From positions 90,383,666 through 90,447,665 of the forward strand of contig CM038216.1 in the NCBI GenBank assembly GCA_021442155.1: DNA of 64,000 bases, written 5' to 3'. Made by a program: the position numbers and the translations under genes. The notes beneath the pieces were generated by a model. The model did not search any database. It was not told the origin of the DNA and saw only the letters and a program-made list of their open reading frames with translations. This DNA comes from Cymbidium sinense. Lineage: Eukaryota; Streptophyta; Magnoliopsida; Asparagales; Orchidaceae. Positions 45,472-57,931 of the stretch are shown piece by piece. Position 1 is the first letter of the stretch. Each line of letters begins with the position of its first letter.

Positions 45472-45760
45472 CTAACCTTCTTTGGTCTTAATAGGATCGC
45501 AAGTATCTTCAATAATTACTCTAACATAACTAGATGATTGTTCTAATAAGTATTCCTTAGAGATAACTATGGCTCTCAACTTGTAGCTGTGCTTAAGCAA
45601 GTCCTTAAAAGTGATACAATCCTCTAAGACATGGTCTAACATGCAGTGGTAGGAAAAATAGCTAGGATCATCATTCTTACCCACTTCCTCCGGCCTCTTA
45701 GGCTCTGGTAACTGAATGTCAGGTTTCATTAAAATATTATTAAAGATTTTCATAACTACC
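45472..45760 (-). pseudogene. Gag C-terminal region with zinc-binding-like motif, copy A
   Basis: Open stretch of 93 codons: MKIFNNILMKPDIQLPEPKR, then PSYFSYHCMLDHVLEDCITF and KDLLKHSYKLRAIVI. The family motif is YCxYHxxxGHxTEDCxxLK; here the first Cys is Phe and GH is DH, while YH and EDC remain. It sits between gag core and protease as expected. Confidence 0.7.
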
Positions 45761-45949
45761 TCCCTCTTGAATTAATATGGCTTAATCAATATATCGATAA
45801 GAGTAGTTGCAAAGTAGTTACCTCGTGATGGATATGAATATCGCTGCTGGGTAGGCTACTGAGGTGGTGGTCATTGTGGTGGCCGGTAAGATGGCCAAGG
45901 TGGTGGAAGAGGAGGTGGAAAAGGAGGCTACTGAGCTCCTAGTTTCTCA

Positions 45950-46515
45950 AATTGATCTCTGGATAACTGCTTCCCTCTGTTCACTGGCACAACAATCCCT
46001 AGCTTCTTCTCAAACACCTTTTACGGCTTGGGCCTGGATGATTGGTTGGGAAAGGGCAACTATATGTAGGCTACCCGCCTTGTTGATCAATTTCTTGAAT
46101 GTTTTGATGGTAAAGCCCTTAAGCATGAAGGCGACGGGGCCATGAATATTTGTGAGAAGAATCTCAATGTCATGCTCTTTGGATGACTATGGTTCACATT
46201 TCATGAACAGGTTGTGTCACCTGAGAATGTAATCAATAAGGGACTCATTGAGTTTCTATTTCTCTACAATGAGGTCACCTACAATGACCCTCTGCTGAGC
46301 TCCATCAAACCTATTGATGAAGAGGTGCTCCAACTCAGAAAAGTCTTCATCGAACTGTTGGACAATTCATCATACCAATCAAATGCAACACCTGACAGAC
46401 TGCTAACTAAAAGGCGGAAGAGGAGTACGTTGCTGCCACCGGTGTTGCAACATCCGGCTCTAATGTGTGCAATCTATTATCGTGGGTTCCCACTACATCA
46501 AAGATCTTGAAGGAT
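45950..46515 (-). pseudogene. Gag core (Retrotrans_gag) fragment, copy A
   Basis: Minus-strand reading gives FINRFDGAQQRVIVGDLIVE, NESLIDYILRxHNLFMKCE, LLTNIHGPVAFMLKGF and TIKTFKKLINKAG, matching the gag capsid segment (LANTKQRxxESxxDYIxRW, then L..L....F.EL). The protein packages element RNA. Stops and frameshifts are present and the N-terminus is lost at about 46515. The two plus-strand frames 45864-46145 and 46214-46510 are antisense shadows. Confidence 0.7.
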
Positions 46516-49500
46516 GGCAGAAAAAAAACCCTAAATAAAATAAAAATAAACAAAATAAACCTAAAAAAATAAACCTAAAAAAAATAAAAAATAAAACCTA
46601 AACCTTACAAAAAACCTAAACCTAAAATAAACAAAATAAAATAAACATAAACCTAAACTAAAATAAACTAAACTAAACTAAATAAAACCTAAACCTAAAA
46701 TAAACTAAACCTAAACTTAAACTAAAAAAAAAACCTAAAAGTAAACCTAAAATAAAAACCTAAAACTTAAACCTAAATAAATAAAACAAAAACCTTAACA
46801 TAAACGTAAAAATAAAAATTAAAACCTAAACTTAAAAAATAAAATTAAAATAAAACTAAACAAAAAACTAAACATAAACCTAAACCTAAACCTAAAGAAT
46901 AAACTAAAATCAAAAAACCTAAACAAAAATAAATAAAACTAAAATAAAAAACCTAAACTAAAATGAATAAAACTAAAATAAATAAGCTAAACTAAATAAA
47001 AAAATAATAAATCAATCTAAAAGAAATAAAAAATAAAATAAACTAAATAAACTAAATAAACATAAATAACACTTAAAATTAAAATAAACTAAAATAAATA
47101 AAAAATAAATTAAAAAAATCTAAACGTGTTGGTTTACTTAATTTTTTAAAAAATAAACCCTAAACTCCAAACCATAAATCCTAAACCCTAAACCCTAAAC
47201 CCTAAACCATCAAACTAACCCTAAACTATAAATCCTAAAATTTCAACCCTAAACCTAAACCTAAACTAAACCAAAACCCTAAAACCTAAAACCCACTAAA
47301 AAACCTTAAACCTAAATTAAACCCTAAACTAACTATAAACTTAAACCCTAAACGGGCTCCTAAACCCTAAAACCATAAACACAAAACCCAAAACTAACCC
47401 TAAACCCTAAACCCTAAACCCTAAAAACCTTAAACCCTACATCATAAACCCAAAATCCTAAATCCTAAACTAACCCGCTAAACCCTAAACCCTAAAAACT
47501 CTAAACCCTAAAAACTCTAAACCTTAAACCCTAAACCCTAAAACCTAAACCCTAACGCTAAACCCTAAGCCCTAAAACCATAAACCCTAAAACACTAAAC
47601 CCTAAACCATAAAAACCTAAAATAAAACCCTATATAAAACCTAAAAAAATAAAATAAATAAAACCTAAACTTAAAATAAAATAAATAAAATAAACTAAGC
47701 TAAAACTAAACCTAAACTAAAATAAAATAAAAGTAAAATTAAAATAAACTAAAAGAAAAATAAAATGTAAACTAAACCAAAAAGTATAAACATAAGAATA
47801 AGAAACCTAAATAAAATAAAAACTAAACATAAAATAAAAATATAATAAAATTAAAACTGAATAAAAACCAAAACCTAAAAATTAAACCGAAAAATAAAAC
47901 CTAAAAATAAATAAAAAATAATAAGAAAACCCTAAAATAAAAATAAAGACTAAACCTAAAATAAAAAAATAAAATAAACATAATAAAATAAACATAAACC
48001 TAAACTAAAATAAACTAAACTAAAATAAAACCTAAACTAAACCTAAAATAAACTAAACCTAAACCCTAAATAAATAAATTTAAATAAACTAAAAAAGCTC
48101 AACATAAACTAAAAATAAAGCTAAAATAAAAATATAATAAAACTTAAAACCTAAACCTAAAATATAAAATAAAACCTAAACCTAAACCTAAATAAAAAAT
48201 AAACTAAACCCAAAAAAATAAAATAAAAATAAAACTACAATAAAAATACACACAAACCAAAACCTACACAAAAAAAATAAACTAAAATAAAAAAACTTAA
48301 ATAAAATAAAACATAAAATAAATAAACTAAATGAAAATAAAATAAAATTAAAATAAAAAATTAAATAAACTAAAATAAAAAAAATAAACTAAATAAACAT
48401 AAACCTACCAATAAAATAAAAAACCTAAACTAAAATAAATAAACTAAACTAAATAAAAAAGAATAATAAACCTAAACAAAATTAAATAAACCTAAACCTA
48501 TTAGTTTACTTAATTAAAATATAAACCCTAAATCATAAACCTCAAACAATAAACCCTAAACCTAATCGTAAACCTTAATCCTTAAACCTACAACACTAAA
48601 CCTACAAACCTAAATCCTAAACCCTACTAAACCAAACTAAAAAAACCTAAACCTAAATCATACTTAAACTAAAACTGACCCTAAACCTAAACCTAAACCA
48701 AATAAACCTAAACCTCACACTTAACCCTAACCTATAACCCTAAACCTAAACTTAAAACCCTAAACTAAAACCCAAAACTCAAAACCCAAAACTAAACACC
48801 TAAACTAATCTAAACTAAACCCTAAACCTAAAATAAACTAAATAAAACCTATCTTTTTAATTTAAAATAAATTTAAACTAAAACTAACCTTAAACCTAAA
48901 CCTAAAGCCCTAAACCTAAACTCCTAAAACCCTAAACTATAAACCAAACCTAAAAAATAAACAAAAATGGAAAAATGAAAAATAATCTTGATTTAAACCT
49001 AAACTAAACTAACTAAAATACAACCCTAAACCCTAATCCTAAACTAAACTGAAATAAACCACAAACCCTAAATTTAAACTCCTAAACCCTAAAACCTAAA
49101 CCCTAAAGAAACATTAAACTAAACTAAACCCCAAGCTAAACCCTAAACCTAAAACCCTAAACCCTAAACCCTAAACCCTAACCCTAAACCTAAACCAAAC
49201 CCTAAACCCTAAAACCTAAAAAATAAACTAAACTAAAAACCTAAAATAAAATAAAAAAACCTCAACCCAAATAAAATAAAAAAATAAAATAAAATAAAAA
49301 CCTAAACTAAAACTTAAACCTAAACCTAAAAAAAAAACTAACTAAAATAAAATAAAGAAAAACCTAAACTAAATTATAAAATTAAATAAACCTATGATTA
49401 AAAATCCTTAATAAAATAAATACTAAATGTAAAATAAAAGAAAATTAAACCAAAAATAAAAAAAACCAAATAATAACCTAATCCTAAAAAATAAGCATAA

Positions 49501-51797
49501 AGTAAAGCCTAAAAATAAATAAAAAATAAAACCAAAACCCTAAACAAATAAAATACTAAACCTAAAATAATAATAAAATAAACAAAATAAAAAAACCTAA
49601 ACCTAAACTAAAATAAATAAAACCTAAACCTAAACCTAAACCTAAACTAAATAAAATAAAACTAAAAACCTAAATCTAAACTAAAATAAATAAACCTAAA
49701 ATAAAAACCTAAAACCTAAACCTAAAAAAAATAAATAAAAATGTAAACGTAAGCCTACAAATAAAAAATAAAACCTAAACCTAACAGATAAAATAAAAAT
49801 AAAACTCAACTAAAAAATAAACCTAACTCAAAACCTAAAAAATAAACTAAAATAAAAAATCTAAACTAAAATAAATAGACTTAAAATAAATAAACTAAAT
49901 TGAATAAAATAAAAATAAATATAATAAAATAAATTATAAAAAATAAAAAATAAATTAAATAAACTAAATAAACATAAACATAAAGGTTTACTTCATTTTT
50001 TTTAAAAAACCCAAAACCCAAAACCCAAAATCATAAATCCTAAACCTTTATCCCTAAGACTATCTCTAAAACTAACCCTAAACCCTAAACCCTAAACCTA
50101 CAACCCTAAACCCTAAACCCTAAAAAGCCCTAAACCCTAAACCCTAAACCCTAACCTTAACCCTAAAGCCTAATCCCTAAACCATAAACCCTAAATGCTA
50201 AACAAACCCTAAACCTTATACCCTAAACTATAAAACCAAACCTAATGCTAAACCTTAACTGAACCCTAAATCCTAAACTAACCTAAATCTGGGCCTAAAC
50301 AAAACTCTAAACCCCAAACCCTAAAGTTTATACCTAAACACTAAAACTTAAACCCTAAACCTAAACCCTAACCATAAACCAAAACCCTAACTAAATAAAA
50401 AATTAAACTGTTGGTTTAATTAATTTAAATAAAATAACAAAACTAAATCATAAACATAAACCTAAACCTAAACTAACTACATCCTAACATCAAAACCTTA
50501 AACCATAAATTAAAACTTGGACCATCTTAAACCTAAACTAAACTTACATCCATAAACCTTAAACCAACCCAAAACCTAAACCTAAAACCCTAAACCTAAA
50601 CCTAAACTAAAACCCTAAACCTAAAAGCTAAACTCAAACCCTAAACCCTAATCCTTAAACCCTAAACCCTAAACCCTAAACTCTGAAACCTATAAACCTA
50701 AACCATAAAACCTAAACCACAAACCCTAATCCTTAAAAGCCTAAACCCTAAAAACCTAAAAACCTTAACCTAAAATAAACAAAACTTAAAAATAAAATAA
50801 ATAAAAAAATGTAAACTTAAATAAAATAAAATAAAAAGGAAAAATAAACTAAAATAAAATAAATTAAAACCTAAACAAAATTAAAAAATAAAATGAACCT
50901 AATGATAAAAAATGATAATAAAATAAAAATAAACATAAAATAAAATTAAAATAAACCTAAAACTAAATAAAATAAAAACTAAATAAAAATCTATACCTAA
51001 AAAATTAACCTAAAAATAAAACCTACAAAAAAATAAAAAAATAAAGCATAAACCTAAAATAATAATGAAAAAAACAAAATAAAATAAACCTAAACCTAAA
51101 TTAAAATAAGTAAAACCTAAACCTAAACCTAAACTAAATAAAATAAAATAAACTAAAAATAAACCTAAACTTAAACTAAAAAATAAATCTTAAAAATAAA
51201 CTTATAGTAAAAACTAAAACCTAAACCTAAAAAACTAAAATAAAAACATAAATCAAATCATAAAAATAAAAAATAAAACCTAAACCTAAAAATTAAAATA
51301 AAAATAAAACTCAACTAAAAAATAAACCTAAACCTACACTTAAACCTAAACCAATAAAATAAACTAACATAAAAAACCTAAACTAAAATAAATAAACTAA
51401 ACTAAATAAAAATAAAAAATAAACATAAATAAAAATACAAAATAAAATAGACTAAAATAAATAAAAAATAAACTAAATAAACCAAAACCTATCGATTTAC
51501 TTATTATAATTTTTTGAAAAAAAAACCTTAAACCTTAAATCCTAAACCATAAAGCCTTACCCTAATCCCTAAAAAACCCTAAACCCTAAACCTTAATCCT
51601 AAACCCTAAACCCTAAAAACATAAACCTTAAAACCGTAAACCCTAAACCATAAACCCTACACCCTAAACTTTAAACCTTAAACCCTAAACCCTAACCCTA
51701 AACCCCAAACCCTAAACCTACACATAAAGTAACTAAATAAATTAAAAATATATCTAAACCCTAAAACCTAATAAACCTAAACCTAAACCTAAACCCT
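46516..51797 (+). repeat. Telomere-like satellite block 10
   Basis: The longest satellite block. Higher-order landmarks: ACTAAACAAAAAACTAAAC near 46850, GGTTTACTTAATTTTTTAAA near 47131, TTAGTTTACTTAATTAAAA near 48501, ACTCAACTAAAAAATAAACC near 49803, GGTTTACTTCATTTTTTTT near 49984, GGTTTAATTAATTT near 50412, ACTCAACTAAAAAATAAACC near 51310 and GATTTACTTATTATAATTTT near 51493. CCCTAAA-rich sections follow each GTTTAC landmark. The pre-GRP box AAAGTAACTAAATAAATTAA lies near 51725. No other gene or element was seen. Confidence 0.9.
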
Positions 51798-52271
51798 AAG
51801 AATGGGCAGAACTGTGATGGCAAGAACATTACTGTCAAACTGGTTGAGTCTATATCTGTGATGGAGGCACAGGAGAAAGCGACAATTATCGCAGTGGTGG
51901 TGGGGGAACTAGAGGTGCAGGTGGATATGGAGGTGGTGGCCGGAGAAATGGTGGCTATGGAGGTGGGAAGAGTTCCATGGTGGTGGCGGAGAGAGATATG
52001 ATGGTGGATCCACTACTCGAGAGGTTGAGGTGCTTTTGATGGGAATTGGAGAAACTGAAGAATGGATGATCCAATCTACTGCTTATGGAACTATGTCTTT
52101 ACAATAAAGATAGTTCTAGTTATCTAGGGTCTTTGATTTGCTCTATGCATGCTCATTTTTTATCAATGTCATCGCATGTGTCTTAGAACACTTGGTGTGT
52201 TACTTTGTTGATGAAATAAAAAAAAAAAGAAATGTTGAATCTGAATTTATTCTCTGTTAAAAAAAAAAAAA
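51798..52271 (+). pseudogene. GRP fragment 6
   Basis: Starts AAGAATGGGCAGAAC (NGQN) and keeps DNYRSGGGGTRGAG, GYGGGGRRNGGYGG and GRERYDGGS-like parts with indels. The 3' UTR has TATCTAGGGTCTTTGATTTG and ends TTGAATCTGAATTTATTCTC with a clear run of A's (52259-52271) before CCCTAAACCCTAAAC. This is one of the best poly(A)-like tails of the set. Confidence 0.87.
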
Positions 52272-55200
52272 CCCTAAACCCTAAACTAAAACCTGAACCC
52301 TAGACTTAAAACCTAAACCCTAAACCCTAGACCCTAAAACCCTAAACCCTAAACCCTAAACTAAAAAACCTAAACCCTAAACCCTAAACCCTAAACCGTA
52401 GACCCTAAACCCTACACCCAAAACCTTAAACCCTCAACTACCAATAAACCCTAAACCCTAAAAAGCTAAAAAGCTAAAACTAAACTAAATAAAACCTAAA
52501 AATAAAATAAATAAAGCAACCTAATCCAAAATAATATAATAAAATAAAACAAATTAAAAACTTAAACTAAAACCAAAACCTAAACCTAAACCAAAACTTA
52601 TACCTAATAAGAAACTAAAATAATAAACTAAAAACTAACTAAAATAAAATAAATAAAAACCTAAAATAAACTAAAAATTAAAAAACCTAAAAAAGCCTAA
52701 ACCTAAAATAAAAATAAAATAAATTGAAAACAAAATAAAATAAAAACTAAATAAAAACCTAAATATAAAACATAAACCTAAAAATAACTCCTAAAAATAA
52801 ATAAAAAATAAAACCTAAACCATAAACCTAAAATATACTACACAAAAAACTAAACCTAAACACTAAATAAACTAAAATAAACTAAAAATAAACCTAAACT
52901 TAAACTAATAAAATAATACCTAAAATAAAAACCTCAACCCTAAACTAAAAAAATAAAATAAAAATTGAAACCTAAACCGAAAAAAAAATAAAACCTAAAC
53001 CTAATAAATAAAATTAAAATAAAACTAAACAAAAAATAAGCATAAAGCTAAACCTAAACCTAAAAAATAAACTAAAATAAAAAACCTAAACTAAAATAAA
53101 TGAACTTAAAATAAATAAAATAAACTAAAAAAAAATAAACCTAAATAAATAAAATAAAATAAGTTAAAAATAAACTAGATAAACATAAACCTATTGATTT
53201 ACTTAACTTAAAGAAATTAAAAAATTAAAAAAATTAAAAAATCCTAACCCTAAACTGTAAACCCTAAAACTAACCCTAAACCCTAAAGCCTGATCCCTAA
53301 ACCTACAACCCTAAACCCCAAACCCTAAACCATAAACCTTAAAACCCTAAACCCTAAACTCTAAACCCTAAACCCTAAACCCTAAACCCTAAAACCTATA
53401 ACCCAAAACCATAAACCCTAAACCCCAAACCCTAAACCCATAACCCTAAAACCTAAAACCTAAAACCTAAACCTAAACTAAATAAAACTAAAAAATAAAA
53501 TTAAAAAAAACCTAAACCAATAGAAAATAAAATAAAACAAATTAAAATAAAAACCTAAACTGAAACCTAAACCTACCAAAACGTAAACCTAAACCTAAAC
53601 ATAAAAATAAAGTAAAATAAAAAATAAAAACTAAACTAAAATAAAGAAAATGAAAACCTAAACTAAACTAAAAAATATAATAAACCTAAGTTTAAAAAAC
53701 CTAAATAAAATTAAAACTAAGCATAAAATAAAAATAAAAAAATCCTAAAATAAAATAAAAACTAAATAAAAACCTAAACCTAAAAAATAAACCTAAAAAT
53801 GAAAAAAAAAAACCTAAACCTTAAACTAAAAAAAACCTAAACTAAAATAAACTAAACTAAAATAAACAAAACATAAACCTAAACATAAAGTAAAATAAAT
53901 AAATTCTAAAAAAACATAAAATAAAAACCTAAAACCAAAACCTAGAAAAATAAAATGAAAACCAAAACCTAAACCTAAAAATAAAAAATAAAACCTAAAC
54001 ATAAAAAATAAAACAAAAATAAACCTAAACTAAAAAAATAGACATAAACCTAAAACTTAACCTAAAAAATAAATTAAAATAAAAAAGCTAAACTAAAATA
54101 AATAAAGTTAAAATAAATAAACTAAACTAAATAAAAATAAAAAACTAACCTAAATAAATATAAAAAATAAAATAAACTTAAATAAAAAAAATAAACTGTT
54201 TAAACTAAATAAACCTAAACCTCTTGGTTTACTTAATTTAAAAAAAAACTCTAAACACTAAACCCTAGACCCTAAACCCTACACCCTAAATCGTAAATCC
54301 TAAAACCTAAACCCTAAAACTAACCCTAAACCCTAAACCATAAACCCTAAAAACCCCAAACCCTAATGCCTAAACACTAAACCCTAAACCCTAAACCTAA
54401 ACACCCTAATCCTAAACCCCAAAAAACTAAAACCCTAAACCCTAAACCCTAAACCTAACCCTAAAGCCTAAAGCCTAAAACCCTAACCTAAACTTAAACT
54501 AAATAAAACCTAAAGATAAATAAAAAATAACTAAACCTAAATATAATGAAAAATAAAATAAAATAAAACCTAAACCAAAAAATATAATAAAATAAAAAAT
54601 AAAAATAAATTCAAATAAAATAAATAAAAACCTAAATTAAACTAAAAAATAAAGTAAACCTAAGAATAAAAAACCTAAATAAAATAAAAACTAAACGTAA
54701 AATAAAAATAAAATAAACCAAAAAAATAAATTAAAAACTAAATAAAAACCTAAACCTAAAAGGTAAACCTAAAAATAAATAAAAAATAAAACCTAAACCC
54801 TAAATTTAAAAAAGCATAAACCTAAAATAAAAAGTAAAATAAACAAAATAAAATAAACTTAACTAAAATAAATAAAACCAAAACTAAAATTAAAAAAGAT
54901 AAAATAAATAAAATAAAATAATTTTAAACATAAACTAAAATAAGCTAAACTAAAATAAATAAAACCTAAACCCTAAACCCCAAACCATAAACCCTAAACC
55001 CTAAACCCTAAACTAACCCTAAATCGTAAACCCTAAAAAGCTAAAAACTTAATCCTAAACTAAATAAAACCTCAAAACTAAATAAATAAAATAACCTAAA
55101 CTAAAATAAAATAAAAAATAAAATAAAATAAAAACATATACTAATACATAAACCTAAACATAAACCAAACCAAAAAATAAAATAAATAATAAAATTAAAC

Positions 55201-56169
55201 TAATTCAAAATAAATAAAAACCTAAACTAAACTAAAAAATAAAAAACCTAAATAAAATAAAAACTAAAATAGAAATAAAAATAAAATAAACCTAAAATAA
55301 AATAAAATACAAAACTAACTAAAAACCTAAAGCTAAAAAATAAACCTAAGAATAAAGAAAAAATATAATTTAAACCCCTAAACTAAAAAAAAAAAATTAA
55401 ACTAAAATAAAAATAAAATAAACAAAATAAATTAAAGCTAAACCTAAAATAAAATAAACAAAACTAAAATAAATAAAACCTAAACCTAAACATAAAATAA
55501 ACTAAACCTAAACCTAAACCAAATCTAAATATAAATAAAATAGACTAAAAATAAACCTAAACCAAAACTATAAGATAAAACCTAAAAATAAACCTAAAAT
55601 AAAAACCCTAAACATAAACCTAAAAAAATAAAATAAAAACCTAAACCTAAACCTAAAAATAAAAAACAAAACTTAAACCTGAAAACTAAGCTTAAACCTA
55701 AAAGATAAACTAAATAAAAAACCTAAACTTGAATAAATAAACCTAAAATAAATAAAGTAACCTAAATAAAAATAAAACATAAACCTAAATATAAATAAAA
55801 AATAAAATAAACTCAAATAAATAAATAAAATAAACTAAATAAATTAAATAAACCTAAACCTACCGATTTACTTAATTTAAGAAAAAAACCATAAACCCTA
55901 AATCCTAAACTGCAAACCTCAAACCCTAAGCCATATACCTACATCCCTAAACATACAACACTAAACCCTATACCCTAAACCCTAAAACCCTAAACTCTAA
56001 ACCATAAACCCTAAACCCTAAACCCTAAAACCCGAAATCTTATAACCTAACCCTAAACCCTAAAACCCTAAATCATAAACCCTAAACCCTAAACCCTAAA
56101 ACCTATAAACCTAAACTCTAAACCCTAAACTAGCCCTAAAAACTAAACCTTAAACTAACCCTAAACCCT
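52272..56169 (+). repeat. Telomere-like satellite block 11
   Basis: Post-GRP sequence CCCTAAACCCTAAACTAAAA, the box AAAAAGCTAAAAAGCTAAA near 52465, and three further units with GATTTACTTAACTT near 53195, GGTTTACTTAATTTAAAA near 54226 and GATTTACTTAATTTAAG near 55864. A fairly pure CCCTAAA run is near 53345-53391. A variant box AAAAAGCTAAAAACTTAATC lies near 55036. Confidence 0.9.
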
Positions 56170-56597
56170 AAGAATGGGAAGAACCTTGACGGAATAACAT
56201 CATCAACCAGCTCAGCCTAGATCTAAGGTAGAGGCAAAGCAATGGTTATCTCGGTGGTGGTTTCTGGAGGTGTGGTGGAATGAACAATGGTGGTTATGGA
56301 GGTGAGGAGCAAGGTTAGAGTCGTGGTGGTGGCGAGGGGAGATGGGATATTGGATCCCTATTCGAGAGGGATGGTTCTAATGGGTATAAGAGAAACTACA
56401 GAATGGCCAATCCGATCTGCTGCTTATGGAATTGTGTTTTTAATGTAGAGACGGTTTGACTTATTTAGGGATTTTGCTCTGTGGCTGCTCATTTTTTATC
56501 TATGTTATCGCTCGTGTCTTAGAAAACTTGGGGTGCTTCTTGTTGATGAAATCAAAAAGAAGAAATATTGAAATTGAATTTGTTTTCTACTAAAAAC
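56170..56597 (+). pseudogene. GRP fragment 7
   Basis: Starts AAGAATGGGAAGAACC and has a shortened Gly-rich region (NNGGYGG, GRGGGEGRWDIGS-like), the NYRMANPICCLW end region and a 3' UTR with TTATTTAGGGATTTTGCTC, ending TGAAATTGAATTTG, TTTTCTACTAAAAACAACC. Several deletions relative to fragments 1 and 6; upstream is CTAACCCTAAACCCT without the usual AAGTAAC box nearby. Confidence 0.82.
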
Positions 56598-57459
56598 AAC
56601 CTTAAACCCTAAACTAAATCTTAAACTCTAACCCTAAAACCTAAACCCTATACCCTAAACCCTAAACCCTAAACCTCAAACCTTAAACCCTAAAACCTAA
56701 ACCCTAAACTAACCCTAAACTTTAAACCCTAAACCCTAAACCTAAAAAGCTAAAAAGCTAAACCTAAACTAAATAAAACCTAAAAATAAAATAAATAAAT
56801 AAACCTAAACAAAAATAAAATAAAAACATAAACTAGAACCTAATCCAAAACCTAAACCTAAACCAAAAAAGAAAATAAAATAAAAAATAAAAAACATAAA
56901 CTAAAACCTAAACCTAAACCTAAACAAAAAAAAAAAAAAAAATAAAAACTAAACTAAAATTAAATAAATAAAAACCTAAACTAAACTATAAAATAAAAAA
57001 CCTAAATAAAATAAACTCTAAACCTAAAATAAAAATAAAGTAAACTAAAAAAAACCTAATAAAAACTTAAACCTAAAAATAAAACCTAAACCCTAAACTA
57101 AAAAAAAATAAACCAAAATTAAAAATAAAATAAAGAAAGTAAATTAAACCTAAATTGAAACTAAAATAAATAAAACCTAAACCTAAACTTAAATAAACTA
57201 AACCTAAACCTAAACCTAAACATAAACATAAACCCTAAAACTAACTCTAAACCCTAAACCCTAAACCTACAACCCTAAACCCTAAACACTAAACCCTAAA
57301 ACTCTAGACCCTAAACCATAAACCCCAAACCCTAAAATCCTAAACCATAAACCCTAAACCCTAAAACCTACAACTCTAAACTTTAAACTCCAAACCCTAA
57401 ACTCTAAAGTAACCATAAACCCTAAACTAATGCTAAACCCTAAACTAACCCTAAACCAT
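56598..57459 (+). repeat. Telomere-like satellite block 12
   Basis: Post-GRP sequence CCCTAAACTAAATCTTAAAC, a CCCTAAA-rich section, AAAAAGCTAAAAAGCTAAAC near 56744, an AT-rich unit including a run of about 18 A's near 56926-56942, and a second CCCTAAA-rich section leading into GRP fragment 8. Confidence 0.88.
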
Positions 57460-57931
57460 AAGAATGGGTAGAACCTTAATAACAGGAACATCATTGTCAA
57501 CTAGACTTAGTCTAGATCTGGTTGTGGAGGGGAAGGTGGAGGCTGTGGTTATCGTAGTGGTGGTAGGTAGATGGAGGTGTATATGGAGGTGAGTAGGTGG
57601 TTATTGAGGTGGGAGAAGAGACGGAGGTTTGAGCCATGGTGGTGGTAGAGGGAGAAATCTAGGATATGATGGAAGGTCCCGCTACTCGAGAGGCGGGGGT
57701 GGTTCTGATGGGAACTTGAGAAACTAAAGACTGGCCAATCCAATCTATTGCTTATGGAAATGTATTTATAGTGGTGATGATTCTATTTATCTAGGGTTTT
57801 TAATTTTCTCCATGGGTGCTCATTTTTTATCTATGTCATTGCTTGTGTCTTAGAAAACTTGGTGTCCTACTTGGTTGATGAAATTGAAAAGAATAAATGT
57901 TGAATCTTAATTTGTTTTATTTTAAAAAAAC
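57460..57931 (+). pseudogene. GRP fragment 8
   Basis: Starts AAGAATGGGTAGAACC. Frame pieces: NITGNIIVNxTxSRSGCGG-like start, GEGGGCGYRSGG, GYGGEx, GGRDGGLSHGGGRGRNLGYD, GRSRYSRGGGGSDGNLRN, then a stop. The ending SDGN-x-RN-stop is the clearest view of the protein C-terminus. 3' UTR: TATCTAGGGTTTTTAATTTT, ending TTTGTTTTATTTTAAAAAAA. The minus-strand 64-codon frame here is antisense. Confidence 0.87.

Larger units (their letters stand above)
35700..46515 (-). mobile_element. Ty3/gypsy Tat-lineage retrotransposon remnant (copy A)
   Basis: Minus-strand element holding gag, the protease N-terminal half, the long protease insertion and the protease C-terminal half. It is cut at 35700, inside the linker between protease and RT, by satellite (CTTAAATATAAGACTCGTCT), so RT, RNase H and integrase are absent. 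At the other end gag is cut at about 46515 (GGCAGAAAAAAAACCCTAAA). 35700-36395 is collinear with 3960-4660 of copy B. Copies A and B together give gag to integrase of the family. Confidence 0.85.

Noticed and set aside
45137..46510. Plus-strand frames 45137-45394, 45864-46145 and 46214-46510
   Set aside because: They are antisense to the gag region of Tat copy A, where the minus strand carries recognisable gag motifs.
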